64,000 bases of DNA from Candidatus Enterococcus courvalinii (GTDB lineage Bacteria > Bacillota > Bacilli > Lactobacillales > Enterococcaceae). How positions within the stretch are numbered: the stretch's first letter is position 1; each line of letters opens with the position of its first letter. The position numbers and the translations under genes are program-made. The stretch is from the NCBI RefSeq assembly GCF_017315945.1, contig NZ_JAFLWI010000004.1:120179-184178 (forward strand), given 5' to 3'. Below the pieces are notes generated by a model, which made no database searches, was not told the origin of the DNA, and was given only the letters and a program-made list of their open reading frames with translations. This document shows positions 1 through 8,161 of this stretch, piece by piece.

Positions 1-333
1 AAACTTATTGAAAGCGTTGTTTTTTGTGATATAGTGTAACTGAAGGTGCCTGATAAATAAAATCGTACGATTAAATGAAGAGGTGGTTGGAATAAAAATA
101 ACTTTTGTTTGGCGTGATTGGAGTACATATTGTTTTTTAATTGCGATATAATATTGTTATTTATATGCTCAATTGTCTTCCTGATTAGTAATTTAGTTCG
201 TTTGCTATGTAAAAAAGCTCCAAATGGCTTCGATATGTTTTGTAGCAAGCCTACTAGCTATGAATTTTGTCTTAACTTGGTTAACAACTTCCGTTAATCT
301 GATTGAGACAATTATTTAATGGAGGGAACAAAA
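1..333. other. Gene-free AT-rich leader of the window
   Basis: I see no convincing ORF or RNA gene here. The stretch is AT-rich and must hold the promoter of the XRE regulator gene that follows. No clear -35/-10 pair stands out, so I name none. Confidence 0.5.
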
Positions 334-1074
334 ATGAGTTTAGGAGACAAACTGAAAGAAGAACGTCTAAAGAATGAGTATACGCAAGAAGATATTGCCA
401 AAATATTGAATGTTGCACGCTCCACTGTTTCAAGCTGGGAAGTGTCGAGAACATATCCTGATCTTTCTTTCCTGATTACTTTAAGTAAATTATATGGAGT
501 AACAGTCGATTATTTAATTAAAGATGAAGAAGAGACAATTGACAACAATCAGACAATAAAAACAATGGGTTCTTTGAATCAGAAACAAAAATATTTTGGA
601 TTTGGTTTTTTGGTTTGCTTGATCTGTGCACTGTTGATTGGTTTGCTTTTTCTGAACACGGCGAATCAGAGTACAAAAAAAGAAAAAGTAAAAAAAGAAC
701 CAGTCGAGTATATTATTCCTTTGACAGATATCATGGATGTTACGGTTAAAGAAATCCCTTATGGTAAAGATAATAAATATCGAGTTCCTGAAATCACCGC
801 AAATGTAAAATTACGTGAAGGTTGGAAAGAACCGGGATGGGTTTTTCATTTTGATAATAATACGGGAGCTGCGTATATTCATCTTTCACAAAATAAAGTG
901 TATAAAGGGGAACCTTTTCCGACCAACTATTTTCCAAAATTGAGTTTTGTCGCTGCACAGTATGTTAGGGATACCGAGTACATGGATATTCCTAAAAAGA
1001 TTATCTTGATTGACGATAATACCGCAGATCCCCCAAGTACAGCAAAAGAGCAACGGGTGATTTGGGAAAAATAA
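334..1074 (+). CDS. Membrane-anchored XRE-family transcriptional regulator
   Basis: Residues about 1-60 form a Cro/CI-type helix-turn-helix (LGDKLKEERLKNEYTQEDIA, then a recognition helix around ARSTVSSWE). A linker leads to one strongly hydrophobic segment at about residues 86-110, and the remaining ~130 residues should lie outside the cell. DNA-binding domain, one membrane helix and an extracytoplasmic sensor is a known one-component design; the ligand is unknown. I chose the ATG at 334 over the in-frame ATG at 319 because GGAGGG (321-326) sits 7 nt before it. The stop overlaps the possible start of the next gene, which encodes a secreted protein, so the two are probably co-transcribed. Function beyond regulation is inference. 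Confidence 0.75.
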   Translation: MSLGDKLKEERLKNEYTQEDIAKILNVARSTVSSWEVSRTYPDLSFLITLSKLYGVTVDYLIKDEEETIDNNQTIKTMGSLNQKQKYFGFGFLVCLICALLIGLLFLNTANQSTKKEKVKKEPVEYIIPLTDIMDVTVKEIPYGKDNKYRVPEITANVKLREGWKEPGWVFHFDNNTGAAYIHLSQNKVYKGEPFPTNYFPKLSFVAAQYVRDTEYMDIPKKIILIDDNTADPPSTAKEQRVIWEK

Positions 1075-1604
1075 AAAAGGAGTGTTTAGAAAGGAAAAAA
1101 TTTATTTGTCTTGGATTGGTTACATTTGGAATGTTACTGTTTGGTCAGCCAGCACAAGCTGCTGAAATTACTAACGATGTGGCGCCAGAACTGGGGAAAA
1201 TTTACATAGATGAGCGTAAGTCTGGCTTGACTGACATTCTTTGTACGACTTCTGAAGGGAGATATGTGATCAACGAGAATAAGCTCGTCTTACTAGATAA
1301 AGAAATCCCAGGTGTAACACCTTTTATCTATCATGATGTACAGCTTTTAAGCGGTGATGTAACAGGCTACAGCTTTACGATTGCAGGAAACACTCGATAT
1401 ACTTACCTAACTACTAATCATGATAGTGATTGGAGTCCGAGAGCGATGATTGTAAATCAAAATGGTGCGCAAATCCAATATTGGGAAGTGTACGGGACAC
1501 CAGCTTCAATCGCTGATACAACATCAGCTACTGCAACGTATTATTTCGGTTTAAGAAACTTATCTTCCAGTGCCATGAATTATGGAATGAATATGATGTT
1601 TTAA
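1062..1604 (+). CDS. Secreted protein of unknown function, start uncertain
   Basis: The protein has a basic N-terminus, a hydrophobic core (LGLVTFGMLLFG) and an AQA-AE site, so it looks like a Sec signal peptide substrate with a mature part of roughly 145 residues. I recognise no domain. Start choice is a problem: the only early in-frame start is TTG at 1062, inside the upstream gene and with a poor ribosome binding site. The good AAAAGGAG at 1075-1082 is followed by no normal start codon in this frame. Either a non-canonical start (for example ATT near 1104) or translational coupling to the regulator gene is used. It lies directly behind the membrane XRE regulator and before a terminator, suggesting a two-gene operon. 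Confidence 0.6.
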   Translation: MGKIKKECLERKKFICLGLVTFGMLLFGQPAQAAEITNDVAPELGKIYIDERKSGLTDILCTTSEGRYVINENKLVLLDKEIPGVTPFIYHDVQLLSGDVTGYSFTIAGNTRYTYLTTNHDSDWSPRAMIVNQNGAQIQYWEVYGTPASIADTTSATATYYFGLRNLSSSAMNYGMNMMF

Positions 1605-1615
1605 AATAAGCAACG

Positions 1616-1662
1616 AGTGTCTGGAACATCATCATTTTGATGAATGTTTCAGACACTTTTTT
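1616..1662 (+). terminator. Rho-independent terminator
   Basis: A stem of AGTGTCTG..AACAT with ATGTTTCAGACACT and a T6 run follows the secreted-protein gene and ends the 334-1604 operon. Confidence 0.85.
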
Positions 1663-1820
1663 ACGAACAAATGATGTTCAAAAAGTAAATTTCTCAAAAA
1701 ACAAGCCGAATAATTTCAAAAATAGACAGAGCTATTTCCAAACTTTTTTTTTCAGAGCTGAACGCGTTTGTCCCAAGCTCTTTTATCTTTTTTTGTAATC
1801 GAACAAGTCCCTAGTATGGC

Positions 1821-1858
1821 AAAAAAAGAACTGCACCGTTGGTTGCGGTACAGCTCTT
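1821..1858 (-). terminator. Terminator of the MsmX-type ATPase gene
   Basis: Read on the minus strand, AAGAGCTGTACCG pairs with CGGTGCAGTTCTT around a short loop and is followed by seven Ts, 20-60 nt after the stop codon at 1881. Confidence 0.85.
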
Positions 1859-1880
1859 AAAAAGGGGGCATCAATTAAAA

Positions 1881-2990
1881 TTAAGGTAAAGTGATCACAT
1901 CTTCTGTTTCTTTATCGAAGAAATGTCCTTTATTGATATTGAAAGCAAGGTCAATCATCTCGCCTGGTTTGTGGAAGTCACGTGCATCGACTTTTGAAAT
2001 AAATTCAGTTGAGCCAGTTTTTGTGTAAAGCATTGTTTCTGCACCTAATAATTCTGAAACCACAACTTCAGAATGAACGACTGCTTCTGGTGAAGCATCT
2101 AAAGCAATTTGTTCACTGTGGATGTCTTCAGGACGAATACCAAAGATGACTTCTTTGCCGTTGTAGCCTTTTTCCACTAAGATTTTATTTTTTCCTTCTG
2201 GAATACGAAGTCTTAATCCGTGACCATCAGTAATCACGCCGTCATTTAGCGTTACATTGAAGAAGTTCATTGCAGGAGAACCGATAAATCCAGCAACGAA
2301 AACATTCACTGGTGTGTCATAAACTTCTTTTGGTGAACCAATTTGTTGAATAAATCCATCCTTCATAATAACGATTCGATCTGCCATTGTCATCGCTTCT
2401 GTTTGGTCATGGGTCACGTAGATAGTTGTTGTTTCTAAACGTTGGTGTAATTTAGCAATTTCTGCACGCATCGCTACACGCAATTTAGCATCTAAGTTTG
2501 ATAAAGGTTCATCCATCAAGAAGACTTTGGCATCACGAACGATTGCACGACCTAAAGCCACACGTTGCCGTTGTCCACCAGATAATGCAGCTGGTTTACG
2601 AGTTAGGTACTCGGTTAGACCTAAAATTTCTGCCGCATTTTCAACTCGATTTTTGATTTCTGCTTTGTCGTATTTTCTTAATTTCAAACCAAATGCCATA
2701 TTATCAAAAACAGTCATATGAGGATAAAGAGCGTAGTTTTGGAAAACCATTGCGATATCACGATCTTTTGGAGCTACATCATTCATGACTTTTTCGCCAA
2801 TTTTTAATTCGCCTTCCGTAATGTCTTCCAAACCAGCAATCATACGTAAAGTAGTTGATTTCCCACAGCCAGATGGTCCAACAAAAACAATAAATTCGCG
2901 ATCTTGGATATTTAAATTAAAATCAGTAACTGAATAATTTTCTGCATTATCGTATTTTTTATAAACATGTGTCAACGCCATTTCTACCAT
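1881..2990 (-). CDS. msmX: Multiple-sugar ABC importer ATPase, MsmX/UgpC type
   Basis: This 369-residue CUT1-type ATPase has Walker A GPSGCGKST at about residues 38-46, an LSGGQRQRVALGRA signature, Walker B LMDEP and an H-loop (VTHDQTEA). A C-terminal MalK-like TOBE/regulatory region follows. In Gram-positives such ATPases energise several separate oligosaccharide importers, and here no permease or binding protein is adjacent, which fits a shared ATPase. I start at the ATG at 2990 (MVEMAL), matching family N-termini, rather than the upstream in-frame GTG at 3002. It is divergent from mgsA, with a catabolite-response-like sequence in between. Family call is firm; the sugars served are not visible. 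Confidence 0.9.
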   Translation of the reverse strand: MVEMALTHVYKKYDNAENYSVTDFNLNIQDREFIVFVGPSGCGKSTTLRMIAGLEDITEGELKIGEKVMNDVAPKDRDIAMVFQNYALYPHMTVFDNMAFGLKLRKYDKAEIKNRVENAAEILGLTEYLTRKPAALSGGQRQRVALGRAIVRDAKVFLMDEPLSNLDAKLRVAMRAEIAKLHQRLETTTIYVTHDQTEAMTMADRIVIMKDGFIQQIGSPKEVYDTPVNVFVAGFIGSPAMNFFNVTLNDGVITDGHGLRLRIPEGKNKILVEKGYNGKEVIFGIRPEDIHSEQIALDASPEAVVHSEVVVSELLGAETMLYTKTGSTEFISKVDARDFHKPGEMIDLAFNINKGHFFDKETEDVITLP

Positions 2991-3139
2991 AGTAAATTCC
3001 ACACTTTCTATAAGTTTTATTTGACTAAAGTATAAATGAAATCGCTAACCTTCTGCAATGGCAGAATGAACAAGAATTTGTCTGTTTTTTGGTCAGAGTG
3101 ACAAAGGAACAAAGAAAATCAAAAAAATGGTAACAAAAA

Positions 3140-3155
3140 ATTTAAACGTTTTCCT
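3140..3155. promoter_or_regulatory. Possible CcpA catabolite-response (cre) site
   Basis: On the minus strand AGGAAAACGTTTAAA matches the cre pattern WTGNAANCGNWNNCW except at two positions. It lies between msmX and mgsA, just upstream of a TACACT -10 candidate (3164-3169) for mgsA, where bound CcpA could affect either gene. Pattern match only. Confidence 0.35.
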
Positions 3156-3194
3156 AAGTTTGTTACACTAAAGAAAAGAAGGGAAGTGTGACTG

Positions 3195-3626
3195 ATGAAA
3201 ATTGCTTTGATTGCACATGATCGAAAGAAACCATTAATGATTAAATTAGCGACAGCTTATCAAACGATTTTAGCGAAACACGAGCTTTATGCTACTGGGA
3301 CAACAGGTTTACGAATTCAAGAGGCAACGAATTTGCCGGTTCATCGTTTTAAATCAGGTCCGTTGGGAGGCGACCAACAAATTGGGGCAATGATTTCTGA
3401 AGACGAAATTGATCTAGTCATTTTCTTGCGTGATCCACTTGCGGCACAGCCACATGAGCCAGACGTAACAGCATTGATTCGTTTATCAGATGTGTATGAA
3501 ATACCTTTGGCAACCAATATTGGCACAGCTGAAGTTTTATTGCGTGGATTAGCAGCGGGATATTTAGATTTTCGGACGGTCGTTCATGAAATGGAAAAAG
3601 AAGCGATTTCGACGGAACATGAATGA
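3195..3626 (+). CDS. mgsA: Methylglyoxal synthase
   Basis: MgsA converts dihydroxyacetone phosphate to methylglyoxal and phosphate, a glycolytic overflow bypass in the cytoplasm. The 143-residue length is normal for the family. Visible family motifs are the N-terminal [10 protein letters not shown], the phosphate-binding [19 protein letters not shown], and [15 protein letters not shown] followed by the NIGTAE block. The start is supported by AAGGGAAG 10 nt upstream. It is monocistronic or nearly so and divergent from a sugar-importer ATPase; the shared intergenic region with a cre-like site would let carbon status affect both. Confidence 0.95.
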   Translation: MKIALIAHDRKKPLMIKLATAYQTILAKHELYATGTTGLRIQEATNLPVHRFKSGPLGGDQQIGAMISEDEIDLVIFLRDPLAAQPHEPDVTALIRLSDVYEIPLATNIGTAEVLLRGLAAGYLDFRTVVHEMEKEAISTEHE

Positions 3627-3726
3627 ATTTTCGGCATTTTATCCAATAATATGAATAAATACTAATGGAACTTGTTGAATAGCGAACATAAAAGAAAAAA
3701 ATCATAGAAACATTCAGTTTTCCTGT

Positions 3727-3755
3727 TTGCTAGTCACTGATAATTATGTTATATT
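3727..3755 (+). promoter_or_regulatory. Promoter of the folT riboswitch transcript
   Basis: TTGCTA (3727-3732), a 17-nt spacer and TATATT (3750-3755) lie about 30 nt before the riboswitch begins. Confidence 0.6.
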
Positions 3756-3784
3756 TTGTGAGGGAATTGTTTCCCAAAATAAAA

Positions 3785-3886
3785 TCAGAGTAGGAAATAA
3801 AGCGTTAAGTGCTGGGAGGATGGGATGTTGCCGCCCGGACGAAGGACAAGAGAGCTTGTTCGCGGTTTTATTTTCGCATTCGCTGC
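3785..3886 (+). ncRNA. Tetrahydrofolate (THF-I) riboswitch upstream of folT
   Basis: The leader carries blocks I recognise from folT-type THF riboswitches: AGAGTAG, GCGTTAAGTG, GGATGGGATGT, CCCGGACGAAGG and TTCGCGG, then CGCATTCGCTGC. Pairing supports it: GAAATAAAGCG (from 3792) pairs with the CGCGGTTTTATTTTC block (about 3861-3875), and GACAA/TTGTT forms an inner arm. A short hairpin (GCTGC..GCAGC, about 3882-3903) lies between the aptamer and the AAAGGAG of folT. Control of ribosome access is therefore plausible, though the switching mechanism is inference. The known role of this class is to lower folate uptake when THF is abundant. Confidence 0.85.
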
Positions 3887-3923
3887 ATATTATTGTGTAG
3901 CAGCTCTTAAAGGAGATGCTAAA

Positions 3924-4460
3924 ATGAAAAAAAATCGATTAGATGCACGGATGATTGCGATCATGGGGCTATTGATTGCCTTAATGGTTACTTTATCACG
4001 ACTAATATCTATCGAAACACCTTTTATCAAAATCAGTGTAACATTTATTCCACAGGTCATCATGGGGATTTTATTTGGTCCTTTTTGGTCTGGTATAGGA
4101 GCGGTGTTAGCTGACCTTGTTGGAATGGCATTATTCTCAAAATCAGCTTTCTTTATTGGATTTACGTTGAATGCTTTCATCGAAGGTGCGATTTATGGTT
4201 TCTTTTTCTATCGAAAGGAAATCACTTGGAAGAATGCTATCTTAGCAACGCTGAGTGTCACGTTGATTATCAATTTGATTTTGACACCGCTTTGGCTAGC
4301 TTTGATGTATCACGTCCCTTTATTTAGTTGGGTCGTTTGGGCACCAAGATTGTTGAAAACAGTCATTTGGATCCCACTTCAATCAATTGCAATTTACTAT
4401 GTTGGGCGGAGTATCCCTTACAAAAAGATTTTACAAAGTCTAACAGTTCGTACGAAATAA
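3924..4460 (+). CDS. folT: Folate ECF transporter S component FolT
   Basis: The 178-residue protein is almost entirely hydrophobic, with about six membrane segments. It begins MKKNRLDARMIAIMGLLIAL and contains the FGPFWSGIGAVLADLVG region typical of ECF S components. FolT binds folate and works with the shared EcfA/A'/T energising module, which is not in this window. Assignment to folate rather than another vitamin rests on the THF riboswitch directly upstream. I start at the ATG at 3924, 8 nt after AAAGGAGA. The in-frame ATG at 3825 lies inside the riboswitch and would add an implausible N-terminus. A bidirectional terminator follows. Confidence 0.88.
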   Translation: MKKNRLDARMIAIMGLLIALMVTLSRLISIETPFIKISVTFIPQVIMGILFGPFWSGIGAVLADLVGMALFSKSAFFIGFTLNAFIEGAIYGFFFYRKEITWKNAILATLSVTLIINLILTPLWLALMYHVPLFSWVVWAPRLLKTVIWIPLQSIAIYYVGRSIPYKKILQSLTVRTK

Positions 4461-4464
4461 AAAT

Positions 4465-4507
4465 AAAAAAAGGCAATCTTCCCATCCCAGAAGATTGCCT
4501 TTTTTTA
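4465..4507. terminator. Bidirectional terminator between folT and the ABC exporter
   Basis: AGGCAATCTTC pairs with GAAGATTGCCT and is flanked by A-rich and T-rich runs on both sides, so it ends folT on the plus strand and the exporter operon on the minus strand. Confidence 0.9.
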
Positions 4508-6268
4508 TTGATGTGTAAATTGTGCTTGATAAAGCTGATTGTAATAGCCTGCTTTTTTTACTAATTCATCATGCGTCCCCATTTCGACGATGTGTCCTTG
4601 ATCCATGACTAAAATCTGGTCAGCATTTTTAATGGTAGAAAGCCGATGGGCAATCACAAAGCTAGTTTTTCCTTCCATCATTGTCAAGAATGCTTGTTGA
4701 ATCTTCTTTTCAGTCAGCGTATCAACAGAACTAGTTGCCTCGTCTAAAATCAACATGGGTGGATTACTGATCATTGTTCGTGCAATGGTCAATAGTTGTC
4801 GCTGACCATCGGAAATTTTTAGTCCTTGCCCGCCGATTTTGGTTGAAAGCTTTTCAGGTAACCGTTCGACAAATTCATACATATAGGCAGCTTTTAATGC
4901 TTCATTGATTTCCTCATCGCTAGCATTTGGATTGCCATAGCGTAGGTTTGCACGTAAGGAACTATCAAATAACCAAGTGTCTTGTAAAACCATCCCGAAG
5001 CTTTTACGCAAAGTCGTTCGTTTGATATCACGAAGATTGTGGCCATCAATCAGGATTTTTCCGCTATTCGTATCATAAAAACGCATTAAAAGATTGACTA
5101 GTGTCGATTTTCCAGCTCCTGTTTTTCCAACAATCGCAATTGTTTGCCCAGGTTTTGCTCTAAAATTGAAGTCTTCAATCAAATGTTGATTTGGATCATA
5201 TGAAAAGGAAACGTGTTCGAAAACAACTTCTCCTTTGATCGTTTGGGGATCTAAAGCAAATGCATCTGGGGCATCAGGTGTCTCTTCAGGTTGATCGATC
5301 AACTCAAATGCTCGATCTAATCCAGCAAAGGCAGTTTGAATTTGCGTAGTGATACCAGATAATTCGATAAAAGGTTTAGAGAATTGACTCGAGTAGATGG
5401 TAAAACTTGAGATAACACCAACGGTAATTGCTGAACCGCTTCGTAAAGCGAGTAATCCACCAACTAAACCAATTGAGAGATAAGCTAAATGATCAACAAA
5501 ACGCGAAGAAGGATTTGTCAAAGAAGAAGAAAATTGAGCACGTTGTCCTTTGACATAAAGTTCCTGATTCAATGTTTCAAATGCCTGTTGACTAGCAGAC
5601 TCTTGTTGGAAAGCTTTCACGATTTTTTGATTACCGATCCGTTCAGTAACAAATCCAGAAATATCTCCAATAATTTTTTGCTGTTGATTAAAGTCGTTTT
5701 GAGAAGAACGTGCAACCAGAAAGCTGACTAAAAAAATAATCGGGGTGGCACACAAGACGACAACAGTTAACAACGGGCTCAAATGAATCATAAAGATAAA
5801 GGATAAAATGATGATTGCAACACCAGAAAATAGTTGATTGAATGCTGCTGCAATGGCAATCGAAATATTATCCATATCATTGGTAAAACGGCTGACGATA
5901 TTTCCATGAGCAGTTTGGTCATAATAACGAAGAGGCAAACGGTTCAATCGTTCAAAAGCATCTTTTCTTAGCGCCGCTACAGAGAGGTAAGCAAGCCGAT
6001 TACTTAAGACTTGGATCAACCACTGACTAAGAACATTAACGAGTACTACGCTACCAAAAAGTAATAATAAATGAAAGAGTTCTTGAAATTGAACGTGGTC
6101 GATACCAATCATCAAATCAATACTTTGGCCAATTTGTAGCGTCATGACCACTGTTGCAATACCATTCAATAGACCAAAGAAAATCGCTAAAGCAATTTCT
6201 TTAGGATAAGCCATCAAGTAGGGGACAAATCGCTTGAATAACTGCATTGAGAATTTTTTTTGTTTCAT
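4505..6268 (-). CDS. Heterodimeric ABC exporter, catalytically canonical half
   Basis: This 587-residue type IV (ABCB-like) half-exporter has six N-terminal membrane helices (about 1-300) and a C-terminal nucleotide-binding domain. It has Walker A GKTGAGKST, Walker B LILDEATSSVD with the catalytic Glu, and the switch His in IAHRLSTI. Its own signature is altered to ISDGQRQ. That is the expected asymmetry of LmrCD/BmrCD/EfrCD-type heterodimers, where this half supplies the active Walker site and the partner the intact signature. The start at 6268 follows AGGAGGAGGAAT and lies one base after the partner's stop, so the pair is translationally coupled. Substrate is unknown; multidrug or lipid-like export is family-based inference. 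Confidence 0.9.
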   Translation of the reverse strand: MKQKKFSMQLFKRFVPYLMAYPKEIALAIFFGLLNGIATVVMTLQIGQSIDLMIGIDHVQFQELFHLLLLFGSVVLVNVLSQWLIQVLSNRLAYLSVAALRKDAFERLNRLPLRYYDQTAHGNIVSRFTNDMDNISIAIAAAFNQLFSGVAIIILSFIFMIHLSPLLTVVVLCATPIIFLVSFLVARSSQNDFNQQQKIIGDISGFVTERIGNQKIVKAFQQESASQQAFETLNQELYVKGQRAQFSSSLTNPSSRFVDHLAYLSIGLVGGLLALRSGSAITVGVISSFTIYSSQFSKPFIELSGITTQIQTAFAGLDRAFELIDQPEETPDAPDAFALDPQTIKGEVVFEHVSFSYDPNQHLIEDFNFRAKPGQTIAIVGKTGAGKSTLVNLLMRFYDTNSGKILIDGHNLRDIKRTTLRKSFGMVLQDTWLFDSSLRANLRYGNPNASDEEINEALKAAYMYEFVERLPEKLSTKIGGQGLKISDGQRQLLTIARTMISNPPMLILDEATSSVDTLTEKKIQQAFLTMMEGKTSFVIAHRLSTIKNADQILVMDQGHIVEMGTHDELVKKAGYYNQLYQAQFTHQ

Positions 6269-6269
6269 T

Positions 6270-7985
6270 TTATTCCTCCTCCTGCGACGCCACGATTTCT
6301 TGGTATTCTTTTGATGTACGTAATAGTTCATCATTTGTTCCCTGAGCAACAATCCGTCCTTGATCCATGACTAAAATAGTTTCTGCTTCTTGGATTGAGC
6401 GAACCCTTTGAGAAATAATCAGTACGGTACAATCAAGAGAAGTTTTCAATGCTTTGCGTAAATTCAAATCTGTTTGATAATCAAGTGCGCTTAGCGAATC
6501 ATCAAGAATCAGCAAGGCTGGTTTCGCAATCAAGGCGCGTGCGATAGTCAATCTTTGTTTTTGCCCACCAGAAAAGTTTTTTCCATTTTCCATCACCTTA
6601 GTATCCAAACCATCAGGAAGTTGACGAACAAACTCATCAGCTTGTGCAATGGCTAAAGCTTCCCAGCATTCCTCATCTGTGGCGTTTGTTTTGCCCCAAT
6701 GTAAGTTGTCGCGGATAGAGCCAGTGAAGAGCACAGCTGTTTGAGGAACCATGGCAATTTGCTCTCGCAATTTTTCTGTTTCCCATTGCCGGACATTTAA
6801 TTCGTCAACGAGAACTTCACCGCTACTTACATCATAAAAACGAGGAATTAGTTGAGTCAGAGTGGTTTTGCCACTACCAGTGGGTCCAATGATTCCGACG
6901 ACAGCATTTTTCTTCACTTGAAAATTGATATTCTCTAAAGATAAACCAGAAGCAGGTGTATAGCGGAAATCTACATGTTTGAATTCAACAATTATCTTAC
7001 TATCAAGTTCAGGCGTGCTTGCATCTGATGCTTCTTGAATCGAATTTTCCATTGCTAAGACTTCTTTGACCCGTTTTCCTGAAGCTTCAGCTCGGGTAAA
7101 AATCACGACTAAGTTAGAAACAACGATCAAAGCTAACAACATTTGGTTCATGTAGTTGATCAACGCTAAAACTTGTCCTTGTTGTAGTCCACCAATATTG
7201 ACTTTGATTCCACCAACTGTCAACAGACAAATAATTCCTACATTCATGATCAAAGTGGTGGCAGGAGTCAAAAGTGCGGAAATATTGGAAACGAGCAAAT
7301 AATTCTTTGCTAAATCATCGGTGCTTTCGTCAAAACTTTTGACTTCTGTTTTTGTTCGACCAAAGGCTCGAATCACACGAACACCACTAAGATTTTGACT
7401 AACGATTTCGTTTAAATAATCTAATTTTTCTTGTACTTTTTGGTAAAGAGGAATTGTCTTTTTAATAATAAAATACAAGATAACCGCAAAAATAGGTAAA
7501 AAAAGTAAGAAGAATAGACTAATTTGCCAATCAATGATAAAGGCCATCACAACAGAACCAATGCTTAAAAACGGTGCGCGGATCAATAAGCGGATAACCA
7601 TTGCCAACGCTAATTGTAATTGATTGATGTCATTGGTCATGCGAGTAATCAAGGTGTCTGTTCCAAAATGATTTAGCTCGCTGTGAGAAAGTGTATTGAT
7701 TTTTTTCATAAGTTGATTGCGTAATTCTGTACCAAAACCTTGGGAAGCGATTGAAGAATAGTATTGACAAATAATCGCGCAAATCAGTCCGATGATCGAC
7801 ATGACAACCATCCAAACACCCATTTGAATGACCACACCTGTATCATTTTTTTTAAGTCCGTTATCAATCAACGAAGCCATCAGTAAGGGAAGAACTAATT
7901 CAAAAACTGCTTCAAGGAATTTGAAAAAGGGTCCCAAAATGATTTGCTTACGATAGTCTTTTGCATAACGCAATAACTGAATCAT
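6270..7985 (-). CDS. Heterodimeric ABC exporter, degenerate-site half
   Basis: First gene of the exporter operon, 571 residues, with an N-terminal six-helix domain and a C-terminal ATPase domain. Walker A is GPTGSGKTT and the signature is an intact FSGGQKQRL. Walker B reads LILDDSLSALD, with Asp instead of catalytic Glu, and the switch position is ISQR, with Gln instead of His. These are hallmark substitutions of the non-hydrolysing site in heterodimeric exporters. Together with the altered signature of the downstream partner they give one active and one degenerate ATP site. AGGAGGAATCAT precedes the ATG. Which enterococcal exporter pair this is (EfrAB, EfrCD or another) cannot be settled by eye. 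Confidence 0.9.
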   Translation of the reverse strand: MIQLLRYAKDYRKQIILGPFFKFLEAVFELVLPLLMASLIDNGLKKNDTGVVIQMGVWMVVMSIIGLICAIICQYYSSIASQGFGTELRNQLMKKINTLSHSELNHFGTDTLITRMTNDINQLQLALAMVIRLLIRAPFLSIGSVVMAFIIDWQISLFFLLFLPIFAVILYFIIKKTIPLYQKVQEKLDYLNEIVSQNLSGVRVIRAFGRTKTEVKSFDESTDDLAKNYLLVSNISALLTPATTLIMNVGIICLLTVGGIKVNIGGLQQGQVLALINYMNQMLLALIVVSNLVVIFTRAEASGKRVKEVLAMENSIQEASDASTPELDSKIIVEFKHVDFRYTPASGLSLENINFQVKKNAVVGIIGPTGSGKTTLTQLIPRFYDVSSGEVLVDELNVRQWETEKLREQIAMVPQTAVLFTGSIRDNLHWGKTNATDEECWEALAIAQADEFVRQLPDGLDTKVMENGKNFSGGQKQRLTIARALIAKPALLILDDSLSALDYQTDLNLRKALKTSLDCTVLIISQRVRSIQEAETILVMDQGRIVAQGTNDELLRTSKEYQEIVASQEEE

Positions 7986-8161
7986 ATGATTCCTCCTGAA
8001 TAGTAAAATTTTTTCTATATTTATAGTAGAAGAAAAGTGATAAGTACATTACACATTGTAGCTTATGAAATTTGGAATGAAAAGCCAGCAAGCTCTTTCA
8101 TTAGAGTTTCTTTTCATTTTTTCGGCTAATTGATACAATGAAAAGAAAAAAGGAGGTACGT

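Noticed and set aside
3825..3923. N-terminal extension of FolT from an upstream ATG
   Set aside because: This stretch is the THF riboswitch; the ATG at 3924 has the proper ribosome binding site.
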